64,000 nt of DNA from the NCBI RefSeq assembly GCF_002860285.1, contig NZ_PGVF01000005.1:124001-188000 (forward strand), read 5' to 3'. Under the pieces are notes generated by a model. The model saw only the letters and a list, made by a program, of their open reading frames with translations, was not told the DNA's origin and ran no database searches. How positions within the stretch are numbered: the stretch's first letter is position 1; each line of letters starts with the position of its first letter. The stretch comes from Bacillus sp. M6-12. GTDB lineage: Bacteria; Bacillota; Bacilli; Bacillales; DSM-1321. Shown piece after piece: positions 15,894 through 25,865 of this stretch. The translations under genes were made by a program, and so were the position numbers.

Positions 15894-18269
15894 TTATTTT
15901 TTGATCCAAACAGCACCGGCAGAGTTATCTTTTGCTTCACCGATTACCTGGAATTTTAAACCATGCTTTGGAACTTTGCGTCCAGCATCTGGAATCAAAG
16001 TGTTCATATAAGTCTTAGAATCATCAAAAGCTGTTACCCCTGGAAGACCTTTGTAGTCAAAAATACCACGAGTTGGAGAATCGACATACCAAGCTGGTGA
16101 CTTGTCTAAAGAAAATGCTGAGTCAGCAATTTGGTAGCGTGTGCTTTGAGCAGTAGTTTTTTTACCATTCAGAGTTCCAACGATTGCTTCAGGGTGGGCA
16201 TCAACTACTCCAAGGAATCCTTCACCAGGGTGAACTCCAGTCCAGTTATCAGTAAAGCTTGAATCAGCGTACCATACTACTAACCCTGTGTTGTACTTAA
16301 CGCCGCGGGAGAATGCAAGTGCCTTATCGGAACCAGCATAGTTTCTCCACTCAAGGTAGTAGTTGTGATCCTTCAAGAAGATACCGTTTGTCTGGATAAA
16401 TCCATCCAGTGTAACTCCAGAAGTTCCTTCGGCGCCGTCAGTAAATACAACATTGCCATCAACTGTCAACTTAAGTTCGTCCATCGCAAAACCTTCAGGA
16501 GCCAAGCCACCGTCAGTTACATAATCAAATGTAAGCTTAACTTTCTTGCCGGCAAATTGACTTAGGTCATATTCTTTGTCAACCCAAGTTCCGCTTGTAG
16601 TTTCCATACCGTCTGCAGTGTTTTCATCACCAATAACATCTAATTCAACTTCTTGGCCATCATTTGTGACAGCATTTACATAAACATAATCATAATCGAA
16701 TTCAACTTCGAAATTGGCTTTATAAGAAAACTTTGTATTTGTTGCATTCGTTAAATCAAATTCAGGAGTTTCAAGTGTAGTATGAAGATCATCACCTTTT
16801 TGGCTGTAGTAATATTTGCTGCCAAATTCAGTTTGGATTCCTTTTACTTCCTTCTTCGGAAGATTTACTTTCACGATTCCTGCATTTTTAGACTTGGTTA
16901 CACTCTGATCGATAACCGCAGCGACACCGTTTTCATCGATATCTTGGTAATCGACTTCTGTAATGTTTGCCCAATTGCCACCCATTACCTTTTGGAAAAA
17001 TTCTTTGTTTTGCGGTGAAAAGCTAGTTGGTGTAGTTCCTGCAATATTTCCATTCCAGCTGCCGCCGCTCATGATGGACCAGGATGCAACAGGCTCACCT
17101 TGGCCGCTATAGACTGTATCATACTCATCCGGCAGACCTAGGTCATGGCCGAATTCGTGTGCAAATACGCCAACTGCACCATCCTCAGGTTCAATCGTGT
17201 AATCGTATGCTGCCATCTTTCCGCCCCAATAATCAACTTTTGCTTTGGTATCGGCTACAGGATATACACCATTAAGCGTCCAGCGGTGTGACCAGATTGC
17301 ATCGTCGCCGAGCTTACCGCCGCCGGCTTCCTGGCCAACACCGGCGTGAAGCACCATTAAGTGGTCAACTAGGCCGTCCGGCTCGTTCTGGTTTCCATCA
17401 CCATCAAGGTCATAAAGATCAAATTCATCATAATCAGCAAGGTTAATACCTGAATCAACAGCAGCATTCAAAGCGTCCTTAACAAGGCCACGCGGTCCTT
17501 TTGTTCCTGGTGCATTGTCGTGGCCTCCGTTAGCATCACTGCCATATTCTTTATAATTCCCTGGCACTGTGAGCCAGTCAGAAACTGTACCGTCAACAGT
17601 GTAGCTGCCGCCAGACTGCTCTTCATAATATTGCTTAAAGGTTTTAATTTTTTCGCCATTGAATAATGTAAAATCTTCATCACCAAACAACATTTTTTCA
17701 TAATGCTGTTGGTTAAAGTCGTCAGCATACATATAGCCAGGTTCCTGATCGATGTTGTTATGCTTAAAGTCAGCATACTCAACTAGAAGAACTAATACCT
17801 TATCCTCGCGAACACCGCCATTGTATGCTGCCTGCTTAGCAGAGTCTACTTTAACTGCCCCAGTCGGCTTTCCTTTCTTAAAGTTTTTGTGGCCTTTATC
17901 AAGCTGCTTTTTAAGCTTGTCCTTTTGCTTGGTAAGGAAGTCCTTGCTTTTTTTATCTATTTCATGCTGATGTGAGTCTTTTCCAGACTTCCCCTTTACT
18001 GACTTTTGGGCTATGTACTTCTTTACAGCCTTAGTCGCCTCTTCTTTTGTCGCATTCTTGGAAATTAATCCTCTATCTTTCAAAGCTTTTACCAAGCGAT
18101 CTTCATCGACAATATTTAGGTCGATCGGTGCGGATTCGATTGACGCTGCGGAAACTTGTTTTGGTGCAAAGGTACTTCCGGCAAATGAGCCTACGAATAA
18201 TGAGGAAGCAACGATTGTACTTGCAGTAACAGTAGATAAAACTTTAAGTGCTTTGTTCTTCTTCTGCAA
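15894..18269 (-). CDS. inhA: Immune inhibitor A-type secreted metalloprotease (M6)
   Basis: 791 residues. A Sec signal peptide ends near residue 42 (QVSA-AS), followed by a propeptide rich in Lys and then the M6 catalytic domain. The zinc site [14 protein letters not shown] is at about 371-384 (HExxH plus downstream Asp/Glu) with a Met-turn-like [10 protein letters not shown]. The C-terminal third holds a carbohydrate-binding/MAM-like beta domain ([15 protein letters not shown]...) and the conserved ending of InhA proteins. It is a secreted protease degrading host or environmental proteins. TTG 18269 is the start, with AGGGGG 8 nt upstream. Confidence 0.93.
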   Translation of the reverse strand: MQKKNKALKVLSTVTASTIVASSLFVGSFAGSTFAPKQVSAASIESAPIDLNIVDEDRLVKALKDRGLISKNATKEEATKAVKKYIAQKSVKGKSGKDSHQHEIDKKSKDFLTKQKDKLKKQLDKGHKNFKKGKPTGAVKVDSAKQAAYNGGVREDKVLVLLVEYADFKHNNIDQEPGYMYADDFNQQHYEKMLFGDEDFTLFNGEKIKTFKQYYEEQSGGSYTVDGTVSDWLTVPGNYKEYGSDANGGHDNAPGTKGPRGLVKDALNAAVDSGINLADYDEFDLYDLDGDGNQNEPDGLVDHLMVLHAGVGQEAGGGKLGDDAIWSHRWTLNGVYPVADTKAKVDYWGGKMAAYDYTIEPEDGAVGVFAHEFGHDLGLPDEYDTVYSGQGEPVASWSIMSGGSWNGNIAGTTPTSFSPQNKEFFQKVMGGNWANITEVDYQDIDENGVAAVIDQSVTKSKNAGIVKVNLPKKEVKGIQTEFGSKYYYSQKGDDLHTTLETPEFDLTNATNTKFSYKANFEVEFDYDYVYVNAVTNDGQEVELDVIGDENTADGMETTSGTWVDKEYDLSQFAGKKVKLTFDYVTDGGLAPEGFAMDELKLTVDGNVVFTDGAEGTSGVTLDGFIQTNGIFLKDHNYYLEWRNYAGSDKALAFSRGVKYNTGLVVWYADSSFTDNWTGVHPGEGFLGVVDAHPEAIVGTLNGKKTTAQSTRYQIADSAFSLDKSPAWYVDSPTRGIFDYKGLPGVTAFDDSKTYMNTLIPDAGRKVPKHGLKFQVIGEAKDNSAGAVWIKK

Positions 18270-18561
18270 AAAATATTCCCCCTAAAAAGTGTTATTTAGT
18301 TGTGATATCAATATTAATATAGGGTTTGGAATATTGTAAATATTTTTATTAATTGGAATTAAAAGATAGTTCAAACATACCTAAGTGCACTAAAATCCGC
18401 ATTAAAAGACAGGAATAATTACCCACAAAGAAGATATTATATAGTCCTAATTTTGGTAAATTTGTATTTTGCGAGGTTTATATTACCAACTGCTGATAGA
18501 GTCATTTTTTGTTACAATCTTAAGAGTAAATTGAGCGAGATTGTAAGAGAGGTAAATATTT

Positions 18562-19722
18562 ATGAGGAAAATTCCGATCCTTGTTGGATTGTTTGTTTTT
18601 GCCGCTTTTTGCTGCGGTTTTTTGGGTGGAGTTTTATACTCTGAACAATTTAAACATCCGACAAAAGAAGCTGAACCGGTCTACCATTCGAAAAAAAGTC
18701 CGGCAAGCAAGCAAAAACCAGAAATAAAGCTGTCAAATAAGAAAGTGTTAATAGGCTATGTACAGGATTTCCGCGATCCGGCTTCCATTGATTATTCTCA
18801 TATGACTCATGCGATATTTTCTTTTGCTCATCCGGCGAAGGATGGCAATCTCTTGCTAAATGGTGATTTGGCCATGCAAAACCTGCGATCAACCGTTGAA
18901 ATAGCGCATAAGTATAATACTAAGGTAATTCTTGCGGTAGGCGGCTGGTATCATATTCAGGGCGGGGAATCCTATGAATATTTTAAAACGGCGATAGCAG
19001 ATCCGTCTTCCCGGATGAAACTGGTCAATGAGCTAATGGGCATAATTGAACGCGAAAAACTGGATGGGGCCGATATTGATTTTGAACATCCACGCTCAAT
19101 AGAAGATGCAAGAAACCTTTCCCTCTTTACAAGAGCTTTAAGTGAAAGGCTGCATCGGCAGGATAGAGAATTATCGATAGCGGTTTACTCAAAGGTTCAT
19201 AGTGTTACCGGAACAGAAATAAAGTCGGTAGTTTTTGAGCCGGAGATGTTTCAGTATGTTGATCATGTAAATATTATGGCGTACGATGGCCAGTACGACG
19301 CAGGGTATGATGCTGCGTATCTTTCGCCTTACACTTTTGCTGCAAATGCTGTCGAATATTGGTCCGGCTTATTTGAATCACACAAGCTCCCAAAGCAGAA
19401 GCTAGTTCTGGGCGTCCCGGTTTATGCCCAGCCCGAAGAACAGTCAATAAAGCAGGTTTCGTTTGCAGCCATAATCGAAAAGGATCCTGCAAATGAGAAG
19501 CTTGACACTGTTAGCATGAATGGTACGACCTATCACTATAACGGAAAAGTCACTATCCAGAAGAAAACTAAACTTGCAATGGATCATGGTTTTGGCGGTA
19601 TGATGCTATGGGAAGCAGGCCATGATGCAAGAGGAGCAAACAGTATAACCAAAACTATTTCAGAAGAGTTGGCGAATGCGGAAATAGACTCAAGACAGCA
19701 ATATTATGTTAAGAACAAATAA
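18562..19722 (+). CDS. GH18-family glycoside hydrolase with N-terminal membrane anchor
   Basis: 386 residues. Residues 5-26 form a hydrophobic signal/anchor segment, then a Lys-rich linker to about 58. The GH18 barrel begins KKVLIGYVQDFRDP; the catalytic motif DxxDxDxE is intact as DGADIDFE with Glu175 as acid/base, and INIMAYDGQYD and MMLWEAGHD are later barrel motifs. Family 18 enzymes hydrolyse chitin, or N-acetylglucosaminyl links in peptidoglycan and spore cortex. The target here is unknown. GAGAGG precedes ATG 18562. Divergent from inhA. Confidence 0.85.
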   Translation: MRKIPILVGLFVFAAFCCGFLGGVLYSEQFKHPTKEAEPVYHSKKSPASKQKPEIKLSNKKVLIGYVQDFRDPASIDYSHMTHAIFSFAHPAKDGNLLLNGDLAMQNLRSTVEIAHKYNTKVILAVGGWYHIQGGESYEYFKTAIADPSSRMKLVNELMGIIEREKLDGADIDFEHPRSIEDARNLSLFTRALSERLHRQDRELSIAVYSKVHSVTGTEIKSVVFEPEMFQYVDHVNIMAYDGQYDAGYDAAYLSPYTFAANAVEYWSGLFESHKLPKQKLVLGVPVYAQPEEQSIKQVSFAAIIEKDPANEKLDTVSMNGTTYHYNGKVTIQKKTKLAMDHGFGGMMLWEAGHDARGANSITKTISEELANAEIDSRQQYYVKNK

Positions 19723-19755
19723 AGCAGAGGGGCACTTTGCCTCTCTGCTTTATTT
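19720..19755. terminator. Bidirectional terminator after the GH18 gene
   Basis: AAAGCAGAGGGGC / GCCTCTCTGCTTT (19721-19751) with a short loop, then TATTTGATTT. Confidence 0.7.
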
Positions 19756-19780
19756 GATTTGAAGCCTTAATATTTAATGA

Positions 19781-20041
19781 TTAATCTTCCATTACTTCTG
19801 TAAATGCAGCGGAAACTTTGTTAAATTCTTCTTCACTTTCAATCGCTGAAAAATCGCCATCAGGATCAACTTTTAAGAAGAATACATCAATTTCTTCGTT
19901 TTCCTCTTGAATGTCTTCCACAAAACTTACGGCTGCGTACTGTGTACCTTCAACGTTTATTGTTCCAAGTACTTCAACGTCCTGTTCTTCTCCATCTTCA
20001 TCTGTAATGGTGAAAATTTCACCCTCTTCAATCGGTTCCAT
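19781..20041 (-). CDS. DUF1292-family acidic protein
   Basis: 86 residues, very acidic. MEPIEEGEIFTITDEDGEEQ followed by a VLGTINVEGTQYAAVSF strand pattern and VFFLKVDPDGDF match DUF1292 (YrzB-like). Cytoplasmic, function unknown. ATG 20041 is chosen: GGAG stands 8 nt before it, whereas the ATG two codons upstream is too close to that site. Confidence 0.8.
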   Translation of the reverse strand: MEPIEEGEIFTITDEDGEEQDVEVLGTINVEGTQYAAVSFVEDIQEENEEIDVFFLKVDPDGDFSAIESEEEFNKVSAAFTEVMED

Positions 20042-20103
20042 TTCCATCTCTCCTCTCACAATGTAAATTAGCACTACTATTTATTTTCCCATAAAAAGAC
20101 AAG

Positions 20104-20994
20104 TTAATGCTTTATAAATGCCAATATTTCATCTAAGCCCTGATTTTGTTTATTGGTCGTCACCAACTGGAACAAATCGCCCTTTTCCTGAATTCTTTGC
20201 TTTATGTTTAAAATAGTGTATTCAGACGGCACGAAACCATGTTCTACCTCTCCCCACGTAAGGGGGGCAGCAACGGTTGCTTTTGGTTTAGCCCGGGGCG
20301 AGTATACAGCAGGCATGGTTCTCCCTCTCCAAAGCTGCAGGTAGTCAAAATAAAGCTTGTTTCCCCTTTTTTCGACGAGCCTTTCAAGCGTCAGTTTTTC
20401 AGGCATTTTTTCCAGAAAATAATTCGCAATAAATTCATTTATTTTTCTACTCTCCTCAAATGTGTAGTCAGCTGCTATCGGCACAAAAATTTGCATTCCT
20501 GAAGAACCGGAAGTTCTCGGAACCGATTCAAGCCCAAGTGAATTAAGCAGGTGATACAACTCAATAGCTACTTCCAAAACCAGCTCAAAGCTTTGATCAT
20601 CTGGAGGATCCAAATCAAACACCAATTCTTGTGGAAAATCCGTTTTTTTATATATGTCAAATGGCACGTGAAATTCCAATGCCCCATAGTTGGCGGCCCA
20701 AATGAGTGTCGATTTATTGTTTAGCAGAATCCTCTGTTTTTCCTTATATAAAGTACTGGAAACCCAGTCTGGTGCCTTGCTTGGCAGCGATCTCTTTTCG
20801 ATTCTTTTACCTTCTATTCCATGCGGATAAATCCAGATCATTAACAATCTGTCTCTTGCATGTTCGATAAGATATGGGGCTACATCAAGCAGGTAGCGGA
20901 TGTATTCTAATTTGGTTATGCCCTGCTCCTTCCAGATGATCTGGTCAGGGTTGGTTATTGCTATACGATTATCATCAATGATCAGCTCTTCCAT
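20104..20994 (-). CDS. Stand-alone LigD-type polymerase/primase domain
   Basis: 296 residues covering only the PolDom of bacterial NHEJ LigD. Landmarks: start ITNPDQIIWKEQGITKLEYIRYLLDVAPYL, the metal-binding FDLDPPDD, RTSGSSGMQIFVPI where family members have SGSKGLHVYVPL, and RGRTMPAVYSPRAKPKATVAAPL near the C-terminus. The family extends primers with ribonucleotides at double-strand breaks. In Bacillus subtilis this domain is fused to the ligase in LigD (YkoU); here no ligase, nuclease or Ku gene is adjacent. Either the complex is split over the genome or this is a dedicated spore-repair polymerase. Confidence 0.85.
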   Translation of the reverse strand: MEELIIDDNRIAITNPDQIIWKEQGITKLEYIRYLLDVAPYLIEHARDRLLMIWIYPHGIEGKRIEKRSLPSKAPDWVSSTLYKEKQRILLNNKSTLIWAANYGALEFHVPFDIYKKTDFPQELVFDLDPPDDQSFELVLEVAIELYHLLNSLGLESVPRTSGSSGMQIFVPIAADYTFEESRKINEFIANYFLEKMPEKLTLERLVEKRGNKLYFDYLQLWRGRTMPAVYSPRAKPKATVAAPLTWGEVEHGFVPSEYTILNIKQRIQEKGDLFQLVTTNKQNQGLDEILAFIKH

Positions 20995-21139
20995 TGCTGA
21001 AGCTCCCCTTTTTCCTATATTTTCAGTGGAATTTATGGAAACTATGTATCATTTAGGAGATTGGAGACTGAGTTTAAGTAATTTTAGTCAAATAAAATCA
21101 GCTTGCGACCCAAGCTGATTTCCATCCGAAAATAGTTAA

Positions 21140-21568
21140 TTAATTTAATGCAGTTAAAACAACACCAATGGCAATAAGGGCAACTCCGACCCCATTCACT
21201 ATGCTTATCCTCTCACCAAAGAATAATATTGCTGCCACTGTGGCAATAACTACGCTAAGTTTATCAATTGGTGCTACCTGAGAAATTTTTCCAACTTTCA
21301 ATGCCATGAAGTAAAAAAGCCATGAAGTGGCCCCCGCTATCCCGCTGAGAATAATAAAAAGAAACGTTTTCTTTTGGCTGATGATTTCAGGGATTTTGCC
21401 TAAGTTCCCCTCGAAAGCCACTACTCCTATTAAAAAGATGGCCATGATTATCGCTCTAACAGCGGTAGCTGTATTCGGATCAAAATTTTTTAGGCCAATT
21501 TTCCCAAAAATGCTGACCAGCGCTGCGGAAACAGCAGCAAGTAATGCGTAAATTAGCCAGAGAGGCAT
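21140..21568 (-). CDS. EamA-domain small membrane transporter
   Basis: 142 residues with five membrane segments, a single EamA (DMT superfamily) repeat. The start MPLWLIYALLAAVSAALVSIFGKIGL and the helix SGIAGATSWLFYFMALKVG followed by QVAPIDKLSVV are typical. Single-repeat members act as homodimers or with a partner; substrate unknown. The gene stands alone. Confidence 0.8.
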   Translation of the reverse strand: MPLWLIYALLAAVSAALVSIFGKIGLKNFDPNTATAVRAIIMAIFLIGVVAFEGNLGKIPEIISQKKTFLFIILSGIAGATSWLFYFMALKVGKISQVAPIDKLSVVIATVAAILFFGERISIVNGVGVALIAIGVVLTALN

Positions 21569-21970
21569 GAATGTTCCCCCTTTATATTCGCTAAGGATTA
21601 AGTATTACAGCAGTTGTTATTATTTGCATGTTTTGGGTTGTTCACTCATAGTACGACTGTCATTATTTGAACTATCCAATACGGAGCGTATTATGACCCT
21701 CACTCTATGGGATAACTCAGAGGATTCTTAAATAATCTGAGAAAAAATGCGGTATTTGTCTAACTTTGACTATCCCCATTTCAATCATGTTTCTGCAAAA
21801 ATAACAATATAAATCCTTAATCTTGACCTAATAAAGACGTCTTCAGATAAGGTTCGACGGTTAATGAAAATCCTGGTTTTAAAATTGAGAGCATAGATTA
21901 CCAATCGTTTTATTCTTGGTGAATCGAAACAGGTCCTTCTGAGCAGTCTAACGATTTTGACTAATATTCC
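21569..21970. other. Gene-free stretch
   Basis: About 400 bp with no gene I can support. It contains a weak inverted repeat CTCAGA...TCTGAG (21716-21741). A 67-codon open frame on the minus strand has no ribosome binding site and begins inside the terminator at 21971. Confidence 0.5.
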
Positions 21971-22006
21971 AAAAAAACAACCCGGCATGAGAGCCAGGTT
22001 ATTTTG
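21971..22006 (-). terminator. Terminator of the formate dehydrogenase operon
   Basis: AACCCGGC (21979-21986) / GCCAGGTT (21993-22000), one mismatch; on the minus strand followed by GTTTTTTTGG. It ends the leftward five-gene operon. Confidence 0.65.
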
Positions 22007-22009
22007 CTT

Positions 22010-22135
22010 TTATTCGAATGAAAGGATTCGGTCATCCCTGCAGGTTTCACAAATATGAATCAGCTTTCGGTAATTAGCTTCTTCTTCTAGAACGTCCATT
22101 TCTTCTTTAGCTCCGCAGATTTCACATACTTTCAT
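22010..22135 (-). CDS. 41-residue zinc-ribbon-like protein
   Basis: The minus strand encodes MKVCEICGAKEEMDVLEEEA...IHICETCRDDRILSFE. Two CxxC knuckles (CEIC, CETC) about 25 residues apart form a rubredoxin/zinc-ribbon-like metal site. The ATG at 22135 lies inside the end of the preceding gene (14-nt overlap), which implies coupling to the formate dehydrogenase operon. Role unknown; perhaps metal or cofactor handling. Confidence 0.65.
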   Translation of the reverse strand: MKVCEICGAKEEMDVLEEEANYRKLIHICETCRDDRILSFE

Positions 22136-22394
22136 TTGATTCACCCCGATTCACCAAATTTTGATTGTCAGCGGGAGTATGCTGATCATGGGCTATTTGA
22201 TACCCGGAATCCAGGATTGCTTGTTCAAAGTCGATAGCGGAAGCCATACGTTTATCGTATGTAAACATGGCCTGGTTTTTCGACAAGTTTACTTCCGCTC
22301 GAGATACTCCCCATACCTCTAGCAAGGCATTCATAATTGTATCTGCATCCTTCTGGCTGACCATATCCTTTACCACAAACACACCTGTTTCCAA
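22122..22394 (-). CDS. HMA-like small protein lacking the CxxC metal site
   Basis: About 90 residues with a ferredoxin-like beta-alpha-beta-beta-alpha-beta pattern of heavy-metal-associated domains: GVFVVKDMVSQKDADTIMNALLEVWGVSRAEVNLSKNQAMFTYDK...FEQAILDSGYQI. Where an HMA domain would have GMTCxxC it has DMVSQKD, so copper-type binding is unlikely. The start is uncertain: AAAGGG fits TTG 22394, while GTG 22403 overlaps that site. The gene is between DUF1641 and the zinc-ribbon gene in the formate dehydrogenase operon. Confidence 0.65.
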   Translation of the reverse strand: METGVFVVKDMVSQKDADTIMNALLEVWGVSRAEVNLSKNQAMFTYDKRMASAIDFEQAILDSGYQIAHDQHTPADNQNLVNRGESNESM

Positions 22395-22408
22395 TGCAGC
22401 CACCCTTT

Positions 22409-22906
22409 CTACTCGTTGTGTTTCTTGTTATGCAGGAATGCTTCGCCCATTCCTTCCATAAAATCGACCATTGCTGTCATAGCGGCCCGTATTTCTGGGC
22501 TTCGAAGCCTCCGCCTCATTTTCCAAATGCTCTGCTTTTCCCCTTCTTGGCCGGTTTTCGATAAACGTTTCATCCCGAGTCCGACACCATTCATAACGGT
22601 TTCCAGCTGTCCAAGCTGTAGGGTGCTTAAAAACTGGATACCGAACATTCCGGCTTTAATTACATTATGGGTTGCCGGCTGATTAAGCTGCTGCATGGCA
22701 ATTGCCCCTACTTCTGTCCGGTTGTCCAGCATTCCTCTAAGTGCATCGAAAATTCCCATATCATTTAGGCCTTTCATTACTTGAATCCCGGCTATAACTG
22801 CATCTTTATTCTCAGTGAGCTGTCTCATCAAATCCGCTGCAGCCTGTGCCTGCTCTTCTTCGACATTTGGAGCTTGCTTGCTAATTTGCCTGATTGCCCT
22901 GGCCAT
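22409..22906 (-). CDS. yrhD: DUF1641 protein of the formate dehydrogenase operon
   Basis: About 165 residues, mostly helical and amphipathic. AAADLMRQLTENKDAVIAGIQVMKGLNDMGIFDALRGMLDNRTEVG is the conserved DUF1641 region. In Bacillus subtilis the equivalent gene (yrhD) is next to the formate dehydrogenase gene yrhE, as here; a subunit or assembly role is suspected. ATG 22906 is chosen because GGGGGG lies 6 nt upstream; it starts 26 nt inside fdhA. Confidence 0.8.
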   Translation of the reverse strand: MARAIRQISKQAPNVEEEQAQAAADLMRQLTENKDAVIAGIQVMKGLNDMGIFDALRGMLDNRTEVGAIAMQQLNQPATHNVIKAGMFGIQFLSTLQLGQLETVMNGVGLGMKRLSKTGQEGEKQSIWKMRRRLRSPEIRAAMTAMVDFMEGMGEAFLHNKKHNE

Positions 22907-25865
22907 ATTCATCCCCCCTTATTTGATACAGTTCTTCAATCGGTGTGAAATCGGCGCGATTCCATTTTTCTTCAACCTTGACGCTAATTTGCGGTATTCT
23001 GTTTCCATAGCGGTGGTTATGGTCCGGAAGCGGTGATTCTCCCTCTGCTTCTATCACTTCCATTTTTACACCCATCTCCTTATAGGCAGGAGTATGTGTA
23101 ATATAATCATGGTAGCTGCTTGTCAGATAGTTAACCGCCTTGCTGTCATCACGTGTATTCATCGGCAGATAAACTTCTTTGCCTTTCACCCTGTCCGTAA
23201 CAATAACCCTTACTTCAACGTGGCCATAAGGTGAAGTAAGTCCAACCAAAGTACCGTCCTGAAGGTTTCTTTCCTTAGCAAGCTCAAGTGATACCTCCAG
23301 CCATGTATCAGGCACCTTATGGGTTAAGCCCTCATTGCGGTAAGTCATATTGCCTTCATGGAAGTGCTCAAGAATACGGCCATTATTTAAATGCAGATCA
23401 TACTCTTCATCTAGGTCAACTGCTGGTGGTGTCCAGTCCACAGCAACAAGACGTGCCTTGCCATCCGGGAATGCAAATTTTTCTGTATATAACAATGGCG
23501 TATCTTTGCCGTCAGCTGCTACTGGCCATACTAGAGATTCAAATCCTTCCAGTCGCTCATAGCTTACTCCTGCAAATATCGGTGCAAGGCTGGCGGCTTC
23601 ATCCATGATTTCACTTGGATGCTTATAATTCCAATTTGCGCCGAGACGGTTGGCGACCTCCTGGATGATTTCCCAGTCAGGTTTTGAGTCACCCAGCGGT
23701 TCAAGTACTTTATAAAAGCGCTGAATCCGGCGTTCTGTGTTTGTAAAGGTCCCATCTTTTTCAAGGCTAGGAGCAGCAGGCAGTACAACATCTGCAAATT
23801 GGGCTGTTTTACTGAAGAAGATGTCCTGAACGACGAAGAACTCTAATTTTTCAAATGCAGCCTGAACAAAATTAGAATTGGCATCCACCAATGCCATCTC
23901 TTCTCCGAATAGATACAGCGCTTTTAACTCATCCTTATGCATTCCTTCAACCATTTGATGATTATCGTATCCTGGTTCTGATGGGATGGTTGTTCCCCAT
24001 GCTTTTTCATAACGCTCCCGTACCTTAGGGCTCTGTACTGGCTCATATCCAGGGAACCATGCCGGCATTGTCCCAAAATCGCAGGCACCTTGGACATTGT
24101 TATGGCCTCTTAAAGGATAAGCCCCTGTTCCAGTACGGCCATAATTACCAGTAATTAATAAAAGGTTAGAGATGGCTGTACTTGCATCTGTTGCCCCGGA
24201 ATGCTGTGTGATGCCCATCGCCCATAAAATACAGGTCGATTTAGCCTCATGAATTGTTGTGGCAACGGTAATCATTTGTTCTTTTGTTACACCAGTCTTC
24301 TCTTCTGCATATTCCAATGTGAATTTATCAAGCGATTTTACGAATTCTTCATAGTTGTTTACTCGCTGTTCAAGAAAATCCTTCGCTTCCCAGCCCATGT
24401 CGAGGATATATTTAGTAACGGCATTGATCCAGATTAGATCCGTACTTGGTTTCGGGTGGACAATCAAATCGGCGCGCTGGGCCAGTTCATGTTCCCGAAT
24501 ATCCGCAACAATTAATTTTTGCCCATGCAGCTTATGCGCACGTTTAACGCGGGTGGCCAGTACTGGGTGTGATTCTGCTGGGTTTGCCCCAATAACGATA
24601 ATTAATTCCGCGGCTTGTATATCATGAATGGTTCCTGCATCTCCGCCATGGCCAACAGTTCTGAGCAGTCCTGCAGTTGCCGGTGACTGGCAGTATCGGG
24701 AACAATTATCTACATTGTTGGTTCCAATTATTCCCCGGGCTAATTTTTGGAAAATATAATTCTCTTCATTAGAACATTTGGATGATGCGATAAAACCAAG
24801 GGCACTCGCTCCATATTTCTCTTTTACCCCACCAAGCTTTTCGGCGATAAGATCAAGCGCTTCATCCCATGTGGCCTCTACAAATTCGTCGCCTTTTCGG
24901 ATCAATGGTTTTGTCAGCCGTTCCTCACTGTTGACGAAATCCCAGCCCCATTTACCTTTAACACATGTAGAAATTCCGTTAACCGGTGCTTCCTCCAGCG
25001 GCTGAATTCTCAAAATGTCCCTGTCCTTGGTCCACACTTCAAAGCTGCAGCCAACGCCGCAGTATGTACATACAGTTTTCGTACGCTTGATACGGGACTT
25101 CCTCATGGCAGCTTCCACTTCGGATATCGCAAAGATCTCTCTGTATCCTGGCTCAACCTCTTTTGTCATATCTATCATTGGGGCCAAAATTTTAGGAGGT
25201 ATTCCGGTGAGATATCCTGCTTCTCCCAGCATTGATTTTTCCATCAATGCATTACATGGGCAAACATTTACACAATGCCCGCAGGATACGCATGAAGATT
25301 CATCAATCGGAACGTCATTATCCCAGATAACCCGCGGTACTTTTCGGCTCCAGTCAATGGTTAATGTTTCGTTTACCTGCAGATCCTGGCAGGCCTCAAC
25401 ACAGCGCCCGCATAAAATACACTGATCAGGCTCGTACCTGTAGAACGGATGTGAATTATCCGGAGGGTATGGCTTTGCCTCAAACGGATACTTCTGATGC
25501 GCCAAGCCCATATGTTCTACTGTATTATGGATAGTACAATTTCCGTTATTGTTATCGCACACCGTACAATAAAGCTCGTGATTTTTTAAAATCCTGGAAA
25601 TACCTTCATATTGAGCTTCCTGCACAGGTTCGGATAGCGTTTCTACCTTCATGCCTGGCTGAGCCTTTGTTACACAAGATCTAACCAGTTCACCGCCGGC
25701 ATTTACAAAGCATGTATCGCATGTCTGGATTGTTCCTAAATTGGGGTGATAACAAATGGCAGGAATAAAAAGGTCCCCTGCCTTTGCAACTTCCAAAATG
25801 GATTGCCCTGGCTCAGCAGTATACTCTTTGCCGTTAATCTCGATTGAAAAATTTGATTCTGTCAT
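22881..25865 (-). CDS. yrhE: Formate dehydrogenase catalytic subunit (Cys type, molybdopterin)
   Basis: 994 residues. In order: a [2Fe-2S] ferredoxin domain (Cys38, 49, 52, 64), a His-Cys cluster domain (HELYCTVCDNNNGNC), two [4Fe-4S] sites (C149xxCxxC; C192xxCxxC), then the bis-MGD catalytic domain with its own cluster (CTYCGVGC near 266-273 and Cys301). The active-site residue is Cys392 in NCSRYCQSPATAGL, where selenoprotein homologues have Sec. It oxidises formate to CO2 in the cytoplasm. It overlaps the transporter gene by 4 nt and DUF1641 by 26 nt. Confidence 0.93.
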   Translation of the reverse strand: MTESNFSIEINGKEYTAEPGQSILEVAKAGDLFIPAICYHPNLGTIQTCDTCFVNAGGELVRSCVTKAQPGMKVETLSEPVQEAQYEGISRILKNHELYCTVCDNNNGNCTIHNTVEHMGLAHQKYPFEAKPYPPDNSHPFYRYEPDQCILCGRCVEACQDLQVNETLTIDWSRKVPRVIWDNDVPIDESSCVSCGHCVNVCPCNALMEKSMLGEAGYLTGIPPKILAPMIDMTKEVEPGYREIFAISEVEAAMRKSRIKRTKTVCTYCGVGCSFEVWTKDRDILRIQPLEEAPVNGISTCVKGKWGWDFVNSEERLTKPLIRKGDEFVEATWDEALDLIAEKLGGVKEKYGASALGFIASSKCSNEENYIFQKLARGIIGTNNVDNCSRYCQSPATAGLLRTVGHGGDAGTIHDIQAAELIIVIGANPAESHPVLATRVKRAHKLHGQKLIVADIREHELAQRADLIVHPKPSTDLIWINAVTKYILDMGWEAKDFLEQRVNNYEEFVKSLDKFTLEYAEEKTGVTKEQMITVATTIHEAKSTCILWAMGITQHSGATDASTAISNLLLITGNYGRTGTGAYPLRGHNNVQGACDFGTMPAWFPGYEPVQSPKVRERYEKAWGTTIPSEPGYDNHQMVEGMHKDELKALYLFGEEMALVDANSNFVQAAFEKLEFFVVQDIFFSKTAQFADVVLPAAPSLEKDGTFTNTERRIQRFYKVLEPLGDSKPDWEIIQEVANRLGANWNYKHPSEIMDEAASLAPIFAGVSYERLEGFESLVWPVAADGKDTPLLYTEKFAFPDGKARLVAVDWTPPAVDLDEEYDLHLNNGRILEHFHEGNMTYRNEGLTHKVPDTWLEVSLELAKERNLQDGTLVGLTSPYGHVEVRVIVTDRVKGKEVYLPMNTRDDSKAVNYLTSSYHDYITHTPAYKEMGVKMEVIEAEGESPLPDHNHRYGNRIPQISVKVEEKWNRADFTPIEELYQIRGDEYGQGNQAN

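Noticed and set aside
21785..21988. 67-codon minus-strand open frame between the EamA gene and the formate operon
   Set aside because: Starts in the terminator hairpin, has no ribosome binding site, and its composition is not protein-like.
22881..25865. FdhA considered as a selenoprotein supporting the HesB-like TGA
   Set aside because: The active-site codon encodes Cys392, so the enzyme needs no selenocysteine.
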